Part shown: one piece after another, positions 17,942 to 27,191 of the stretch
Numbering within the stretch: position 1 is the first letter of the stretch
Layout: each line of letters starts with the position of its first letter
Source of the DNA: Rhizobium sp. NXC14
GTDB lineage: Bacteria > Pseudomonadota > Alphaproteobacteria > Rhizobiales > Rhizobiaceae
Assembly (NCBI RefSeq): GCF_002117485.1
Contig: NZ_CP021030.1
Location: forward strand, 1,553,001 to 1,617,000
Length of the DNA: 64,000 nt
Direction of reading: 5' to 3'
Notes under the pieces: model-generated
Told to the model about the DNA's origin: nothing
Seen by the model: the letters and a program-made list of their open reading frames with translations, nothing else
Database searches by the model: none
Program-made: the position numbers and the translations under genes

Positions 17942-19984
17942 CTATCGCATGATGGTCTCGCGAAGGAAGCTGTAACCCATCGCCGCGCGGGCGGCGCGCT
18001 CCTCGGAACTGCCGTCGCCGCCATGCCCGCCTAAGCCGAATTCGTGGAAGAGCAGTTGATGTCCTGCTTCCTCCAGCCGCGCAGCAAAACGGCGTGCGTG
18101 CGAGGGATGCACGCGATCGTCATTGCTGGAGCTTTCAATATAGATCGGCGGATAAGTGACCTCGCTGGCCCGCCGGATATTGTGAAGCGGCGAATAGCCG
18201 AGCATGAATTCCCTGTCCGCCGGCGTGTCTGGATCGCCATATTCATCCATCCACGCCTGGCCGGCGCTGAACAGGTGGAAGCGTGTCATGTCGAGCACCG
18301 GCACCTGGCACCAGACCGCGCCGAAATCATGCGGGTAGCGCGTCAGCATCACGCCCGTCAGCAGGCCGCCATTGCTGCCGCCCTGGCAGGCAATTCGGGA
18401 TGGCATGGTGTAACCGCGAGCGACCAGATCGCGGGCGATGGCGACGAAATCGGCAAAGGCCCGGTCTCGCCCGTGCCGTTTGGCGCTGCGATACCAGTCA
18501 GGCCCGAATTCACCGCCGCCGCGGATATAGGCCTGCACATAGGCGCCACCTTGCTCTAGCCAGCGGCCGGTTACGCCGGAGTAATTCGGCGACAGCGAGA
18601 CGTCGAATCCGCCATAGCCGTAGATCAGCACCGGCAGTGCGCCATTGGTCCACTGCCGCGGCAGCACCAGCCGGTAGGCGACCCTGGTTCCGTCCTCGGA
18701 CACAGCCTCCAGCAGTTCCGACGACATATCAGTCGCATCGAAATAGCTCGGCGCCGTCGCTGTGAAGATCGGCTCGGGCTCTCTGCTGCAATCGGAGAGT
18801 TCGAGACGGCAACAGGTCGGCGGCTGCAGGAAACCCTGGCCGACGATGTGGAGTGTGTCGTCGCCATGATGCAGATCCGCATAGAGGGGCCTGATATAAG
18901 CCGTCTGCATCTCCGCCGGCAGCGCGATTTCCCGCTGTTCGGCATTTACCTTTGTCAGGTCGAGCACCATAAGACGTGGGCGCAGCCGGTCGGAAACGAT
19001 GAACACGCACCATTCGCGCATCAGCATCATCTGCGCGACGGACTGACCTTCGTCGGGCTGAAACAGGATTCGCTCCGGCCCCAGCAGCATCGTCTCCGAA
19101 CTGGGGTCGAAGCGTTGGAGCACCAGGCTGCCGGTCGCAACGCGCTCCTCCGTCTTAGCCCGCCAGAGGCAATGATTATGATTGAACTGAAAATCGGCTT
19201 CCTTGGGCAGATCGATGCGCCGTTGCGCGCCATCATCGGCAATGAGGAAAGCGCTGGCCACGCCGATTTCATGGCTGGCGACGAAAATGTCGATCAGCCC
19301 GGTATCTGTCGAACCTCCCGATAGGGCAGGGTCGATGACGAGATTGAAGCCATAGACATCCTCATCAGCGGCTTCGAACATGATAGTGGCTTCTTCCGGC
19401 CGCTGCCCGCGCTTCAACCGCCGCCCGACGCGCGGCCATCCCGAGCGGGTCGCCGAAAATCGGTCGATCGAACCGAAGTAACAGATCTCGTCGCGGCTGA
19501 GCCACGTGGCATGCGACCGCGCGGCGGGCGTGTCGAAACCGCCCGTCACGACCTGTTTGCGTTCGGCGTCGAATTCGAGCAGACGGATGAGGTCGGAACC
19601 GCCGTCTGAAAGCATGAGCAGGACGCGGGTCGGTTCCCACGGGCAGGTGACGGCGCCGCGCCAGTTCCAGCGCTTGCCTTCGCCGGCGCAGAAGGCGTCG
19701 AGATCGAAGACCGGCTCCCAGGCTGCATCGGGCAGGGGAGCCTGGTCCGCCGGCAGGCGGAGCCAGACGCCAAGCGGATTGTCCTTGCTCTGCCGGAAAT
19801 CGAACAGCCAGCCCCCGCGGCGCATCGGCACGATCAGCCTGTCCTGCCGCTCGATAAGCGCTTTGATCGCGTCGCGATCTTCGGCAAATTGCTGCGTTCT
19901 CAATGCCGCGTCGGAGAGCGCATTGTGTTCAGCGATGAACTGGCGGGTCCGCGGATCTTCGTCCGTTTCGAGATGAAGGTTCAT
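17942..19984 (-). CDS. Prolyl oligopeptidase family serine peptidase (S9A)
   Basis: A 680-residue protein with an N-terminal beta-propeller region and a C-terminal alpha/beta-hydrolase domain. The nucleophile is in CQGGSNGGLL (Ser about 536), the acid residue probably in ESSNDDRVHPSHA (about 621) and the histidine in LGGHGGDG (about 654), the expected order of the S9 triad. No export signal is visible at the N-terminus, so it is probably cytoplasmic and cleaves short proline-containing peptides. It lies alone, 98 bp from the sugar dehydrogenase gene. Confidence 0.88.
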   Translation of the reverse strand: MNLHLETDEDPRTRQFIAEHNALSDAALRTQQFAEDRDAIKALIERQDRLIVPMRRGGWLFDFRQSKDNPLGVWLRLPADQAPLPDAAWEPVFDLDAFCAGEGKRWNWRGAVTCPWEPTRVLLMLSDGGSDLIRLLEFDAERKQVVTGGFDTPAARSHATWLSRDEICYFGSIDRFSATRSGWPRVGRRLKRGQRPEEATIMFEAADEDVYGFNLVIDPALSGGSTDTGLIDIFVASHEIGVASAFLIADDGAQRRIDLPKEADFQFNHNHCLWRAKTEERVATGSLVLQRFDPSSETMLLGPERILFQPDEGQSVAQMMLMREWCVFIVSDRLRPRLMVLDLTKVNAEQREIALPAEMQTAYIRPLYADLHHGDDTLHIVGQGFLQPPTCCRLELSDCSREPEPIFTATAPSYFDATDMSSELLEAVSEDGTRVAYRLVLPRQWTNGALPVLIYGYGGFDVSLSPNYSGVTGRWLEQGGAYVQAYIRGGGEFGPDWYRSAKRHGRDRAFADFVAIARDLVARGYTMPSRIACQGGSNGGLLTGVMLTRYPHDFGAVWCQVPVLDMTRFHLFSAGQAWMDEYGDPDTPADREFMLGYSPLHNIRRASEVTYPPIYIESSSNDDRVHPSHARRFAARLEEAGHQLLFHEFGLGGHGGDGSSEERAARAAMGYSFLRETIMR

Positions 19985-20051
19985 ATCTGAGCTGCCGCTT
20001 GCATTGACGTCGCCCAGATCTAGGCAGCCGGCTCCGCCTTGGCAAGGCGCG

Positions 20052-20900
20052 TTAGCGGGTCATCACCATATCGGCCGAGGCGACGAGATCGTTCGGTACC
20101 TGCGGCTTCTTGAACTTCAGCGTCACGACTTTGTAGCCTTCGGCTTCGAGTTTCGAAAGCAGGGTCGGCAACATCCTCGCGGTGCGCTTGTGGATGTCGT
20201 GCATCAGAACGATGCCGCGGCCGCGCTTGTGCAGCAGGTTTATCGTCCGCTGCGTCACGGACAGGGGTGTGCTGGTGAAATAGTCCTTGCTGTCGATGTC
20301 GACATCCATGACGACCATGTCGCGCATGGCGATAGCGGCGCGCAGCCTCTGGCTCTCGGCGAGATAGGGGAAGCGGAAGAAGGAGACGTCTGTTCCCGTC
20401 GCCTTGGTCACCGCCAGCTCGCCCTTGAGCACCTCGTCCATTGCCGCATCGAAGCTCAGCGAGGTCAAGTTGGCATGGTCATAGGTGTGACTGCCGACCG
20501 CATTGCCCTCCATTGCCACCTTGCGCGCCAGCGCCGGATGCATCTCGGCCATCTCGCCGACCATCATGAAGGCGCCCTTGACGCCGAACTGGTCGAGGAT
20601 CGCCAGCACTTTGTCCGTCCGGCCGGGGATCGGGCCATCGTCGAAGCTCAGGATCACTTCCTTGTCGTTGAGCTTGAAATCGGAAGGCGAGGAGACCTCC
20701 AGCGTCCGTCCAGAAAGGTGATGCGGCCCGGCAAAGAGCGGCGGCGCATCATCATTGGCGGGCTTGCCGGAAGGCATCCGTCCCTCGGGCGCAACCACCG
20801 AAGCGGTTTTGATCGAGGTGTCGGGAGCTTGTCTGGTCGTGCTGCAGGCGGAGAGGGCGGCCGCAAGGGCGATGCAGCAAAGGACGAAAAATCGATGCAT
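20052..20900 (-). CDS. Polysaccharide deacetylase (NodB-homology) lipoprotein
   Basis: A 282-residue carbohydrate esterase family 4 protein. The N-terminus carries a lipoprotein signal with lipobox LSAC (Cys about 19). The catalytic motifs are LSFDDGPIPGRTD (base and metal Asp), GSHTYDHANL (metal His residues) and RFPYLAES. It therefore probably removes N-acetyl groups from an envelope polysaccharide or peptidoglycan in the periplasm. It is not part of a nod cluster, and NodB itself is not a lipoprotein. No clear Shine-Dalgarno sequence precedes the ATG, so the start is slightly uncertain. Confidence 0.85.
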   Translation of the reverse strand: MHRFFVLCCIALAAALSACSTTRQAPDTSIKTASVVAPEGRMPSGKPANDDAPPLFAGPHHLSGRTLEVSSPSDFKLNDKEVILSFDDGPIPGRTDKVLAILDQFGVKGAFMMVGEMAEMHPALARKVAMEGNAVGSHTYDHANLTSLSFDAAMDEVLKGELAVTKATGTDVSFFRFPYLAESQRLRAAIAMRDMVVMDVDIDSKDYFTSTPLSVTQRTINLLHKRGRGIVLMHDIHKRTARMLPTLLSKLEAEGYKVVTLKFKKPQVPNDLVASADMVMTR

Positions 20901-21026
20901 GGAAAGGGCTCAACAAATCAGTAATGAATGTTGAGACAACCTTTCGAATTATGGTTAACGATCGGTTGAGATCGGCAGGAATTCTCGTAACGCGTGGCAG
21001 TCCGCGGGTTTCCTAAAAGACTGTGG

Positions 21027-22910
21027 CTATCCTGCCATTGCCTCTTCATATTCGGACGACAGCATCAGCCACTCTTCCTCGGCAGCAGTGAGTTTTGCCG
21101 CGGCCTCGCCGCGCTGTTTTGCCTTTTCGGCGGCTTTGGCGGGCGTCTTCTCATAAAGAGTCGGATCCGCAAGCTCCGCATCAAGAGCCTGAATCTGTTT
21201 CTCCAGCTTCGCCGTCAAGGATTCGATTTCGTTGATCTTTTTCTTCAGCGGCGTCAGCGAGGCGCGCTTTTCCGCGTTGAGCTTGCGCTGGTCGGCCTTC
21301 GAAGTCGTATCGTCGCTGGTCTGCGGCCTGTCTTCCTTCTTTTTACCGGAACTGACGATGAGGTCGCGATACTCGTCCATATCGCCTTCGAAGGTGGTGA
21401 CAGTGCCGCCGTTGACCAGCCACAGCCGGTCGACGGTCGCCTCGATCAGGTGGCGGTCGTGCGAGATCAGGATCACCGCGCCGTTGTAATCGTTCAGCGC
21501 CTCGATCAGAGCGCGGCGGCTGTCGATATCGAGATGGTTGGTCGGCTCGTCGAGGATCAGCAGGTTGGGCGCATGGAACGCGGCAAGCCCCATCAGCAGG
21601 CGTGCCTTCTCGCCGCCGGAAAGATCCTTGGCGGCGGTAGCCATCTTCTCGGTCGCCAGCCCCATCTGCGCAACGCGGGCGCGCACCTTGGCCTCCGGTT
21701 CGGCCGGCATCAGCCGGCGCACATGTTCCACCGCCGACTGTTCGGGGATCAGATCGTCGAGCTGATGCTGGGCGAAAAAGCCGATCTTCAGGCCCGGTGC
21801 GAGCTTCACTTCGCCGCTCTCCGGCGCCAGTCGCCCTGAGATGAATTTGGCGAAGGTCGACTTGCCGTTGCCGTTCGAACCGAGCAGGGCGATGCGATCG
21901 TCGTTGTCGATGCGCAGGTTGAGGTTCTTCAGGATGGGCTTGCCGGGCTCGTAGCCGACGGCGCCGCCCTGAATTGCGACGATCGGCGAGGCCGGCTGCT
22001 TCTCCGGCTCGGGGAAGGTGATCGGCTGCACATGATCCTCGATGACGGCAGCTACCGTCCCCATCCGCTCGAGCGCCTTGACACGCGATTGCGCCTGCCG
22101 GGCCTTGGAAGCCTTGGCCTTGAAGCGATCGATGAAGCTCTGCAGATGTTTGCGCGCTGCCTCGTTCTTCGCCCTGGCCTTCGTCTGCAGCTCGTCGGCT
22201 TCCGCCTTCTGCCGCTCGAACTGGTCATAATTGCCGCGGTAGAAGGTGAGCTTCTTCTGGTCGAGATGGACAATGGAATTGACCGCATTGTTCAGGAGAT
22301 CGCGGTCGTGGCTGATAATGATGACCGTGTGCGGATAGCGGCGGATATAGTCCTCCAGCCACATCGTGCCTTCCAGGTCGAGGTAGTTGGTCGGCTCGTC
22401 GAGCAGAAGCAGGTCCGGCTCGGCAAACAGCACCGCGGCGAGCGCTACGCGCATGCGCCAGCCGCCGGAGAAGGAGGAGGCGGGGCGGGCTTGCGCCGCC
22501 TTGTCGAAGCCGAGGCCGGCGAGGATGCTCGCAGCCCGCGCCTCGGCCGAATGGGCATCGATATCGATGAGGCGCATCTGGATTTCGGCGATGCGGTGCG
22601 GGTCGCTTGCCGTTTCTGCTTCGGCAAGCAGGGCCGCGCGTTCCTTGTCAGCGGCAAGCACGATCTCGATCAGGGAATCCTCGGTTCCCGGCGCTTCCTG
22701 GGCCACCTGACCGATACGCGCCGCCTTCGGAATCGACACCGAGCCGGTCTCCGAGCCGAGCTCGCCAGTGATGACGCGAAACAGCGTGGATTTGCCGGCG
22801 CCATTGCGCCCGACCAGCCCCGCTTTCGTGCCCGAAGGCAGCGAAACGCTGGCATTATCGAGAAGCAGGCGTCCGGCGATGCGGGCGGAAATGTCGGTAA
22901 TTGTGATCAT
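21027..22910 (-). CDS. ABC-F family ATPase (ribosome-associated, YheS/Uup-like)
   Basis: A duplicated ATPase without membrane segments, 627 residues from the ATG at 22910 (MITITDISARIAGRLLLDNA). Two nucleotide-binding domains are visible. The first has Walker A GRNGAGKST, signature FSGGWRMRVALA and Walker B LLLLDEPTNYLD. The second has GSNGNGKST, DLSGGEKARLLMGLA and LLILDEPTNHLD. A charged linker of about 80 residues joins them and a lysine/glutamate-rich coiled-coil tail follows. ABC-F proteins act on stalled or unusual ribosome states. The exact subgroup is uncertain. Confidence 0.9.
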   Translation of the reverse strand: MITITDISARIAGRLLLDNASVSLPSGTKAGLVGRNGAGKSTLFRVITGELGSETGSVSIPKAARIGQVAQEAPGTEDSLIEIVLAADKERAALLAEAETASDPHRIAEIQMRLIDIDAHSAEARAASILAGLGFDKAAQARPASSFSGGWRMRVALAAVLFAEPDLLLLDEPTNYLDLEGTMWLEDYIRRYPHTVIIISHDRDLLNNAVNSIVHLDQKKLTFYRGNYDQFERQKAEADELQTKARAKNEAARKHLQSFIDRFKAKASKARQAQSRVKALERMGTVAAVIEDHVQPITFPEPEKQPASPIVAIQGGAVGYEPGKPILKNLNLRIDNDDRIALLGSNGNGKSTFAKFISGRLAPESGEVKLAPGLKIGFFAQHQLDDLIPEQSAVEHVRRLMPAEPEAKVRARVAQMGLATEKMATAAKDLSGGEKARLLMGLAAFHAPNLLILDEPTNHLDIDSRRALIEALNDYNGAVILISHDRHLIEATVDRLWLVNGGTVTTFEGDMDEYRDLIVSSGKKKEDRPQTSDDTTSKADQRKLNAEKRASLTPLKKKINEIESLTAKLEKQIQALDAELADPTLYEKTPAKAAEKAKQRGEAAAKLTAAEEEWLMLSSEYEEAMAG

Positions 22911-22969
22911 GGCCGGCTTTTTGGCCGAAACCGCCCGGCAAGGCAAGACCGCTTATCCCCCGGCGAGCT

Positions 22970-23016
22970 CGCTCGGCGGCGAGCTTGCTCGTCCGGCCGC
23001 GAGCTTGCTCGCCGCA
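22970..23016. repeat. Three tandem GCGAGC-T-GCTCG imperfect palindromes
   Basis: The element GCGAGCTCGCTCG or GCGAGCTTGCTCG occurs three times in about 45 bp, between the GGDEF gene and the ABC-F gene, which both run on the minus strand. Each unit could form a short hairpin. There is no T-run, so a rho-independent terminator is not clear. Confidence 0.5.
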
Positions 23017-23035
23017 CCGACAGCGTTCATACGCC

Positions 23036-24085
23036 TCAGCGGCCGAAAGCTTGCACCGGCAGGCGGCGGTTCGATTTCGCGGCAAGCAGCGCGACCCGGG
23101 CGTTGGCCTGGAGATGTCCCGGTGTCGCCGCATCGGCGCTGAGCGCCACGCCGACCGAGATGGTCAGCCTGCCGCTGTCATCCTTGTCTGAGGTGGCGAA
23201 GACGAGATTTTCTTCGACCGAGGCGCGCAGGCGCTCGGCGATAGCAATCGCATCCTGCATGCCGACATTGGCAAACAGCAAGGCGAATTCGTCGGCCTCT
23301 GTGCGCGCGACGAAGTCGTTCTTCTTCACCGATTTCCGAAACAGGGCGGCAAGCTTCTTCAAGAGCTTGTTGCCTGCCTGAGTGCCGTATCTGTCGTTGA
23401 ACTCGGTGAAATCGTCGATATCGACCATGATCAGCGCGCTGCCGGCGGCACCCTCTTTACGTTCGTAGAGTTCGGTAATCTGCCGGTTCAGCGCGATGCG
23501 GTTCGCAAGGCCGGTGATCTTGTCGGCGACGGTAGCCGATTGCATCGCCGAAATGCCGCGCTCCAGCGTGTCCAGCTTGTTGATGTCGTCCTGCAGTCTG
23601 GCGCTGATTTCCATCTCCGCCGACATTACAGTTGCAAGCGAGGCGGAGAGGTAATCGACCTCGCCGATGAAGGCGGCAAGGCTCTGGTCCTCATGACCGC
23701 CGACAGATCTCAGGATCATGCCGCAGGCGCGGGCAAAGGCGTCTCTGTGCCGCAATCCTTCGGCAAGCCTTTCCGCCACCGCGCGCAGCGTTAGGCTGGC
23801 CTCGTTGCGCGACGTCTCGCCCGCCAGTCCGCAATGGCCGACAAGCCGGTATTTCAGTCCGAGTTCGTCGAGCATCGCTTGTTGCGGCTGCGGTCCGAGC
23901 GCGGCGATATCCTGCGCAAGACCAGGATTGTGGCCGATGATGGCCTCATGAAAGAGTTCGTAGTTGCGCGGCAGCGCGGCAACGTTGAGCCGCGCCATGT
24001 GCTGGGCGATCTTCTGGATATCCGCCATCGGCCCCGGGCGTACGGCCTCGCGCGCCGCCAGTGCGTTTGTGCTTGCATTCTGCAT
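23036..24085 (-). CDS. GGDEF-domain protein with degenerate active site
   Basis: A 349-residue protein: an N-terminal helical region of about 180 residues without a recognisable sensor domain, then a GGDEF domain. The domain keeps MVDIDDFTEFNDRYG and the C-terminal ISVGVA. However, the signature is RTEADEF in place of R-x-GGDEF, and the upstream inhibitory site reads KKND rather than RxxD. Diguanylate cyclase activity is therefore unlikely, and it may bind GTP or act as an effector. A GAGGGA ribosome site precedes the ATG. No membrane segment is seen. Confidence 0.85.
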   Translation of the reverse strand: MQNASTNALAAREAVRPGPMADIQKIAQHMARLNVAALPRNYELFHEAIIGHNPGLAQDIAALGPQPQQAMLDELGLKYRLVGHCGLAGETSRNEASLTLRAVAERLAEGLRHRDAFARACGMILRSVGGHEDQSLAAFIGEVDYLSASLATVMSAEMEISARLQDDINKLDTLERGISAMQSATVADKITGLANRIALNRQITELYERKEGAAGSALIMVDIDDFTEFNDRYGTQAGNKLLKKLAALFRKSVKKNDFVARTEADEFALLFANVGMQDAIAIAERLRASVEENLVFATSDKDDSGRLTISVGVALSADAATPGHLQANARVALLAAKSNRRLPVQAFGR

Positions 24086-24228
24086 GACGATCCCTCGCGC
24101 CCGGCCTCATTTCTCACTTCCGCTATGCTCTCAAGCTTTTAAAAGAGGCTGAATTTGCGAAGGGAAGCGCCGGATTGGCGATGGGAACCGGCGAAGGCGG
24201 TTAATTCAGTCTTGATGAAGCCGTTGCC

Positions 24229-24738
24229 TCACAGCCACTCGCGGCCTTCGCCGCGCAGAAAATAAATAAGGTCCAGCCCGAGGCTCGGTTTGCCCAGCGC
24301 CGTCAGCGTCATGTGGCACTGGCCGCGGTGATGCGTCTGGTGATTGAAGAGGTGCGCCAGCGCGCTCGACAGCGGCTGAGTGATCTGGATCGGCTGCGTC
24401 ACCGGGACATACGTGAAGTCGCCTGCGAGGCTCGCCTCATCGAGACTACCCGTCCAGGCAATGATGCGCTCGTCCTCCCCCTTGCGCGCGGCTGCAAGCG
24501 CGTCCAGCTCTTCGAAAAGCACGGCATCGAGGGTCACAGGCGCTTCGCCGATGCCGGTGAAGCGCTTCATCCATATGCGGTCGGCGACGAGCAGGTGATT
24601 GAGCGTGCGATGCAGCGAGCCGAAGAAGGCGCCGCGGTCGCTGCGGAACTCCGCCTCGCTGAGTTCGGCCGCAGCCGCATAGACTTGGGCATTGGCCCAG
24701 CGGTTATAGGCCGCGAGCATCCTGAAATGTCTAAGCAT
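24229..24738 (-). CDS. DinB-family (DinB/YfiT fold) putative metalloenzyme
   Basis: A 169-residue four-helix protein from the ATG at 24738, which has AGGGGG five bases upstream. A frame extension to 24804 lacks support. The three metal-binding histidines expected in this fold appear in SLHRTLNHLLVADRIW and in LFNHQTHHRGQCH. Family members are often thiol-dependent transferases or stress-induced proteins of unknown substrate. It is divergent from the GST gene at 24877. A thiol-linked function shared with that neighbour is possible but unproven. Confidence 0.85.
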   Translation of the reverse strand: MLRHFRMLAAYNRWANAQVYAAAAELSEAEFRSDRGAFFGSLHRTLNHLLVADRIWMKRFTGIGEAPVTLDAVLFEELDALAAARKGEDERIIAWTGSLDEASLAGDFTYVPVTQPIQITQPLSSALAHLFNHQTHHRGQCHMTLTALGKPSLGLDLIYFLRGEGREWL

Positions 24739-24876
24739 ATGGTCCCCCTGGCGTTGTTGGCGCAGTCTAGCCGCTTTCCCGAGAAATCCGAGTGATGGCG
24801 CCATGAAATTTCCTGATTTGATCGCGTTCGCTTTCTGTCGTCGAATAGAGGCAGATCAGACCTCGAAAGGATTGTC

Positions 24877-25566
24877 ATGACTAGAGCCCTCTATTCCCTC
24901 TGCGGCGCTGACGAACGGCGCTTCTTTTCGCCCCATTGCTGGAAAGCAGTGATGGCGCTCGCGCATAAGGGGCTCGATTTCGAGGAGATCCCGACGACTT
25001 ACGCCCGCATCCGCGACATCGGCGGCGGCGTCTCGTCGACCCTGCCCGTGCTCGATGATAATGGCCGGCTGATCTCGGACAGTTTTGCTATCGCCCTCTA
25101 TCTCGAAGAGGCATATCCGGAGCGGCCGTCGCTGTTCAATGGCGAGGGCGGCAAGGCGCTGTCGCGCATGGTTGAGGGCTATTCGCAGATGATCATCCAC
25201 CCGGCGATCATGCGGATCGCCCTTCTCGATATCCACGCGATCCTCGACGAAGGCGACAAAGCCTACTTTCGTCAGAGCCGCGAGGTCAGGCTCGGCAAGC
25301 CGCTGGAAGTCTTTGCCGCCGACAGCGAGGCGGAGAAGGCTGCCTTCGGCGCCAAGCTGGAGCCGCTCCGTCACATGCTGAGGTTTCAGCCCTTCATCGG
25401 CGGGCAATCGCCGCTCTTTGCCGATTATATCGTCTTCGGCGCGCTGCAATGGCTGCGGGTGTCCGCAGGACTGGCCATGCTTGCCGCCGACGATCCCGTG
25501 ATGGCCTGGTTCGAACGCTGCCTCGATCTCCACGAAAGCCGCGGCAGGACTGTGACAGCGGCGTGA
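24877..25566 (+). CDS. Glutathione S-transferase family protein
   Basis: A 229-residue cytosolic GST-fold protein. The N-terminal thioredoxin-like domain contains SPHCWKAVMALAHKGLDFEE and the cis-proline/SNAIL-like turn STLPVLDDNGRLISDSFAIA. The C-terminal helical domain follows, with QPFIGGQSPLFADYIVFGAL. The usual Ser/Cys catalytic position falls in the FSPHC segment. It is transcribed toward ndk, with a GC-rich hairpin between the two. The substrate is unknown. Confidence 0.87.
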   Translation: MTRALYSLCGADERRFFSPHCWKAVMALAHKGLDFEEIPTTYARIRDIGGGVSSTLPVLDDNGRLISDSFAIALYLEEAYPERPSLFNGEGGKALSRMVEGYSQMIIHPAIMRIALLDIHAILDEGDKAYFRQSREVRLGKPLEVFAADSEAEKAAFGAKLEPLRHMLRFQPFIGGQSPLFADYIVFGALQWLRVSAGLAMLAADDPVMAWFERCLDLHESRGRTVTAA

Positions 25567-25598
25567 AATTGCCGCCAGCCTCTTGTTTTCGGCCGTTG

Positions 25599-25622
25599 GG
25601 GCGGGTAAAGACCGCCCACTTT
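25599..25622 (+). terminator. Hairpin between the GST gene and ndk
   Basis: GGGCGG (25599-25604), loop GTAAAGA, CCGCCC (25612-25617), then ACTTTT. It fits a weak intrinsic terminator of the GST gene, or a leader hairpin of ndk. Confidence 0.4.
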
Positions 25623-25647
25623 TCCCGAGAAAACAGAGGATTTGACT

Positions 25648-26070
25648 ATGGCGATTGAACGCACCTTCTCGATGATCAAGCCTGACGCAACCAAGCGCAA
25701 CCTGACGGGCGCCATCACCAAGATGCTCGAAGATGCCGGCCTGCGCGTCGTCGCCTCCAAGCGCGTCTGGATGAGCCGCCGCGAAGCTGAAGGCTTTTAC
25801 GCCGTTCACAAGGACCGTCCCTTCTTCGGCGAACTCGTCGAAGGCATGACCTCCGGCCCGACCGTCGTTCAGGTCCTGGAAGGCGAAGGCGCGATCCTCA
25901 AGAACCGCGAAATCATGGGCGCGACCAACCCGGCAAACGCTGCCGAAGGCACGATCCGCAAGGTTCACGCCCTGTCGATCGGCGAAAATTCCGTTCATGG
26001 CTCCGACGCTCCGGAAACGGCTGCCCAGGAAATCAAGTACTGGTTCTCCGACACCGAAATCGTCGGCTGA
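25648..26070 (+). CDS. ndk: Nucleoside diphosphate kinase
   Basis: Ndk transfers phosphate between nucleoside triphosphates and diphosphates through a phosphohistidine. The 140-residue product has the normal length and the motifs [13 protein letters not shown], the nucleotide site [14 protein letters not shown] and the active-site segment ENSVHGSD (His about 117). The ATG at 25648 has AGAGGA upstream. The in-frame TTG at 25642 is too close to that site. A strong terminator follows. Confidence 0.97.
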   Translation: MAIERTFSMIKPDATKRNLTGAITKMLEDAGLRVVASKRVWMSRREAEGFYAVHKDRPFFGELVEGMTSGPTVVQVLEGEGAILKNREIMGATNPANAAEGTIRKVHALSIGENSVHGSDAPETAAQEIKYWFSDTEIVG

Positions 26071-26115
26071 GGCCGCGCTTCGGCATTGCTGCGCAATGCG
26101 TTGAATTGACTCTCG

Positions 26116-26145
26116 AAAGCCGGGCCTCGCCCCGGCTTTTTCTAT
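26116..26145. terminator. Terminator after ndk (probably bidirectional)
   Basis: Stem AAAGCCGGG (26116-26124) pairs with CCCGGCTTT (26131-26139) around a 6-base loop, followed by a T-run. On the opposite strand the A-run also gives a T tail for the convergent lipoprotein gene. Confidence 0.8.
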
Positions 26146-26645
26146 GATGGGCACTTGTCGGTGTTCGAGAAATCGACGCTGCCGTCAGGCTTGAAGACCT
26201 CCGGGTTCTTGTCGTAAAGCGCGCCGACGACGAGCGGCTTGCTCGGCAGCACCGTCTGGTCGAGGTCGGAGCGGAACTCCGTCTTCAATTGCTGCAGCAC
26301 CTTGCCGTCCTTGTCGACCAGCCGGACATTCACCGAATAGGGGCGGTCCTTGCGCACGCAGTGCAGGTTTTCGCTCTGCAGCGCGATCTTGTCGTCGATC
26401 GGGTAGATTTTCTGGTTCAGCACCAGCGGGTCGCCGCCTTGCGGGTTCTCGAATTCGGCGATGATGACCGAACCGTCGGGGATAGGACCTGTCTTCTTCA
26501 GCGTCAGCAGATAGGTGGCGCTCGCGACGCGATAATTGAAGACAAAAAGATGGCCGGTGACTTCGACGAGATTTTCGGCCTGGCGCTGGCAGGCGGACAG
26601 CAGAAGGCATGTTGCCGCCGCTGTTACGATTAGACGTTTTCTCAT
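26142..26645 (-). CDS. Putative lipoprotein of unknown function
   Basis: A 167-residue protein with a lipoprotein signal MRKRLIVTAAATCLLLSAC (lipid-bearing Cys about 19). The mature part is predicted beta-rich (HLFVFNYRVASATYLLTLKK) and has two further cysteines, in LHCVRKD and near the C-terminus (TDKCPS), that could form a disulfide. I do not recognise the family. Its start overlaps the stop of the CGNR gene by four bases (ATGA), so the two are co-translated and share the promoter at 27192-27231. The shared operon is the only functional hint. Confidence 0.75.
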   Translation of the reverse strand: MRKRLIVTAAATCLLLSACQRQAENLVEVTGHLFVFNYRVASATYLLTLKKTGPIPDGSVIIAEFENPQGGDPLVLNQKIYPIDDKIALQSENLHCVRKDRPYSVNVRLVDKDGKVLQQLKTEFRSDLDQTVLPSKPLVVGALYDKNPEVFKPDGSVDFSNTDKCPS

Positions 26646-27187
26646 GGCGTCTCCTCCTTCTTACGGCGATAGTGACGGTTCGCCTTGGCGCGGTTGCCGC
26701 AGATCGCCATGTCGCACCAGGCGCGGCTCTTGTTCTTGCTGCGGTCGATGAACAGCCAGCCGCAATTGCCGCAGATCTTCATGCGCTCGGGATCCGGCAT
26801 GGCAATCAGCCTGAGCACCGAATGGGCGGTCGCCGCCGCCAAGCTTGCCGGACTTGCCTGGCGCAAGATCTTCGCTAGCGCCTCCAGCAATTCGGCCAGC
26901 AATTGGTCGTCGCCGCCATCCAGTATACGCTTGCGGAAGTAGCGGTCGATCGCCTCGCGCAGCGCGATAAAGCCGACTTCGTCTTGCGGCGCCACCGGCG
27001 CGATCTCACCGAACAAGGCCCGTTCGGCGCAGAATTCGGCGGCGGCGCGCGGGAAGTTGCGCATCTGCTCGCGGCTCGCGAAGCGGTCGACCCGCCGCTT
27101 TGGGTCGTCGCGAAGAACGACGCTGTTGGCGACATCGAGCGCCAGTGCGCCGCCGGCAAAACGGTGAGGGGTCCAGGAAAAGCTCAT
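26642..27187 (-). CDS. CGNR zinc-finger / ABATE-domain putative transcriptional regulator
   Basis: A 181-residue protein with the N-terminal ABATE region (WTPHRFAGGALALDVANSVV) and a C-terminal CGNR zinc finger. That finger has CGNCGWLFIDRS followed by AWCDMAICGNRAKANRHYRR, giving a four-cysteine site. The family is regarded as putative stress-related transcription regulators, with little direct evidence. The start codon coincides with the transcript start predicted from TATAAT at 27199-27194 and has no Shine-Dalgarno sequence, so the mRNA may be leaderless. It is divergent from the permease and coupled to the lipoprotein gene. Confidence 0.83.
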   Translation of the reverse strand: MSFSWTPHRFAGGALALDVANSVVLRDDPKRRVDRFASREQMRNFPRAAAEFCAERALFGEIAPVAPQDEVGFIALREAIDRYFRKRILDGGDDQLLAELLEALAKILRQASPASLAAATAHSVLRLIAMPDPERMKICGNCGWLFIDRSKNKSRAWCDMAICGNRAKANRHYRRKKEETP

Positions 27188-27191
27188 GAGG

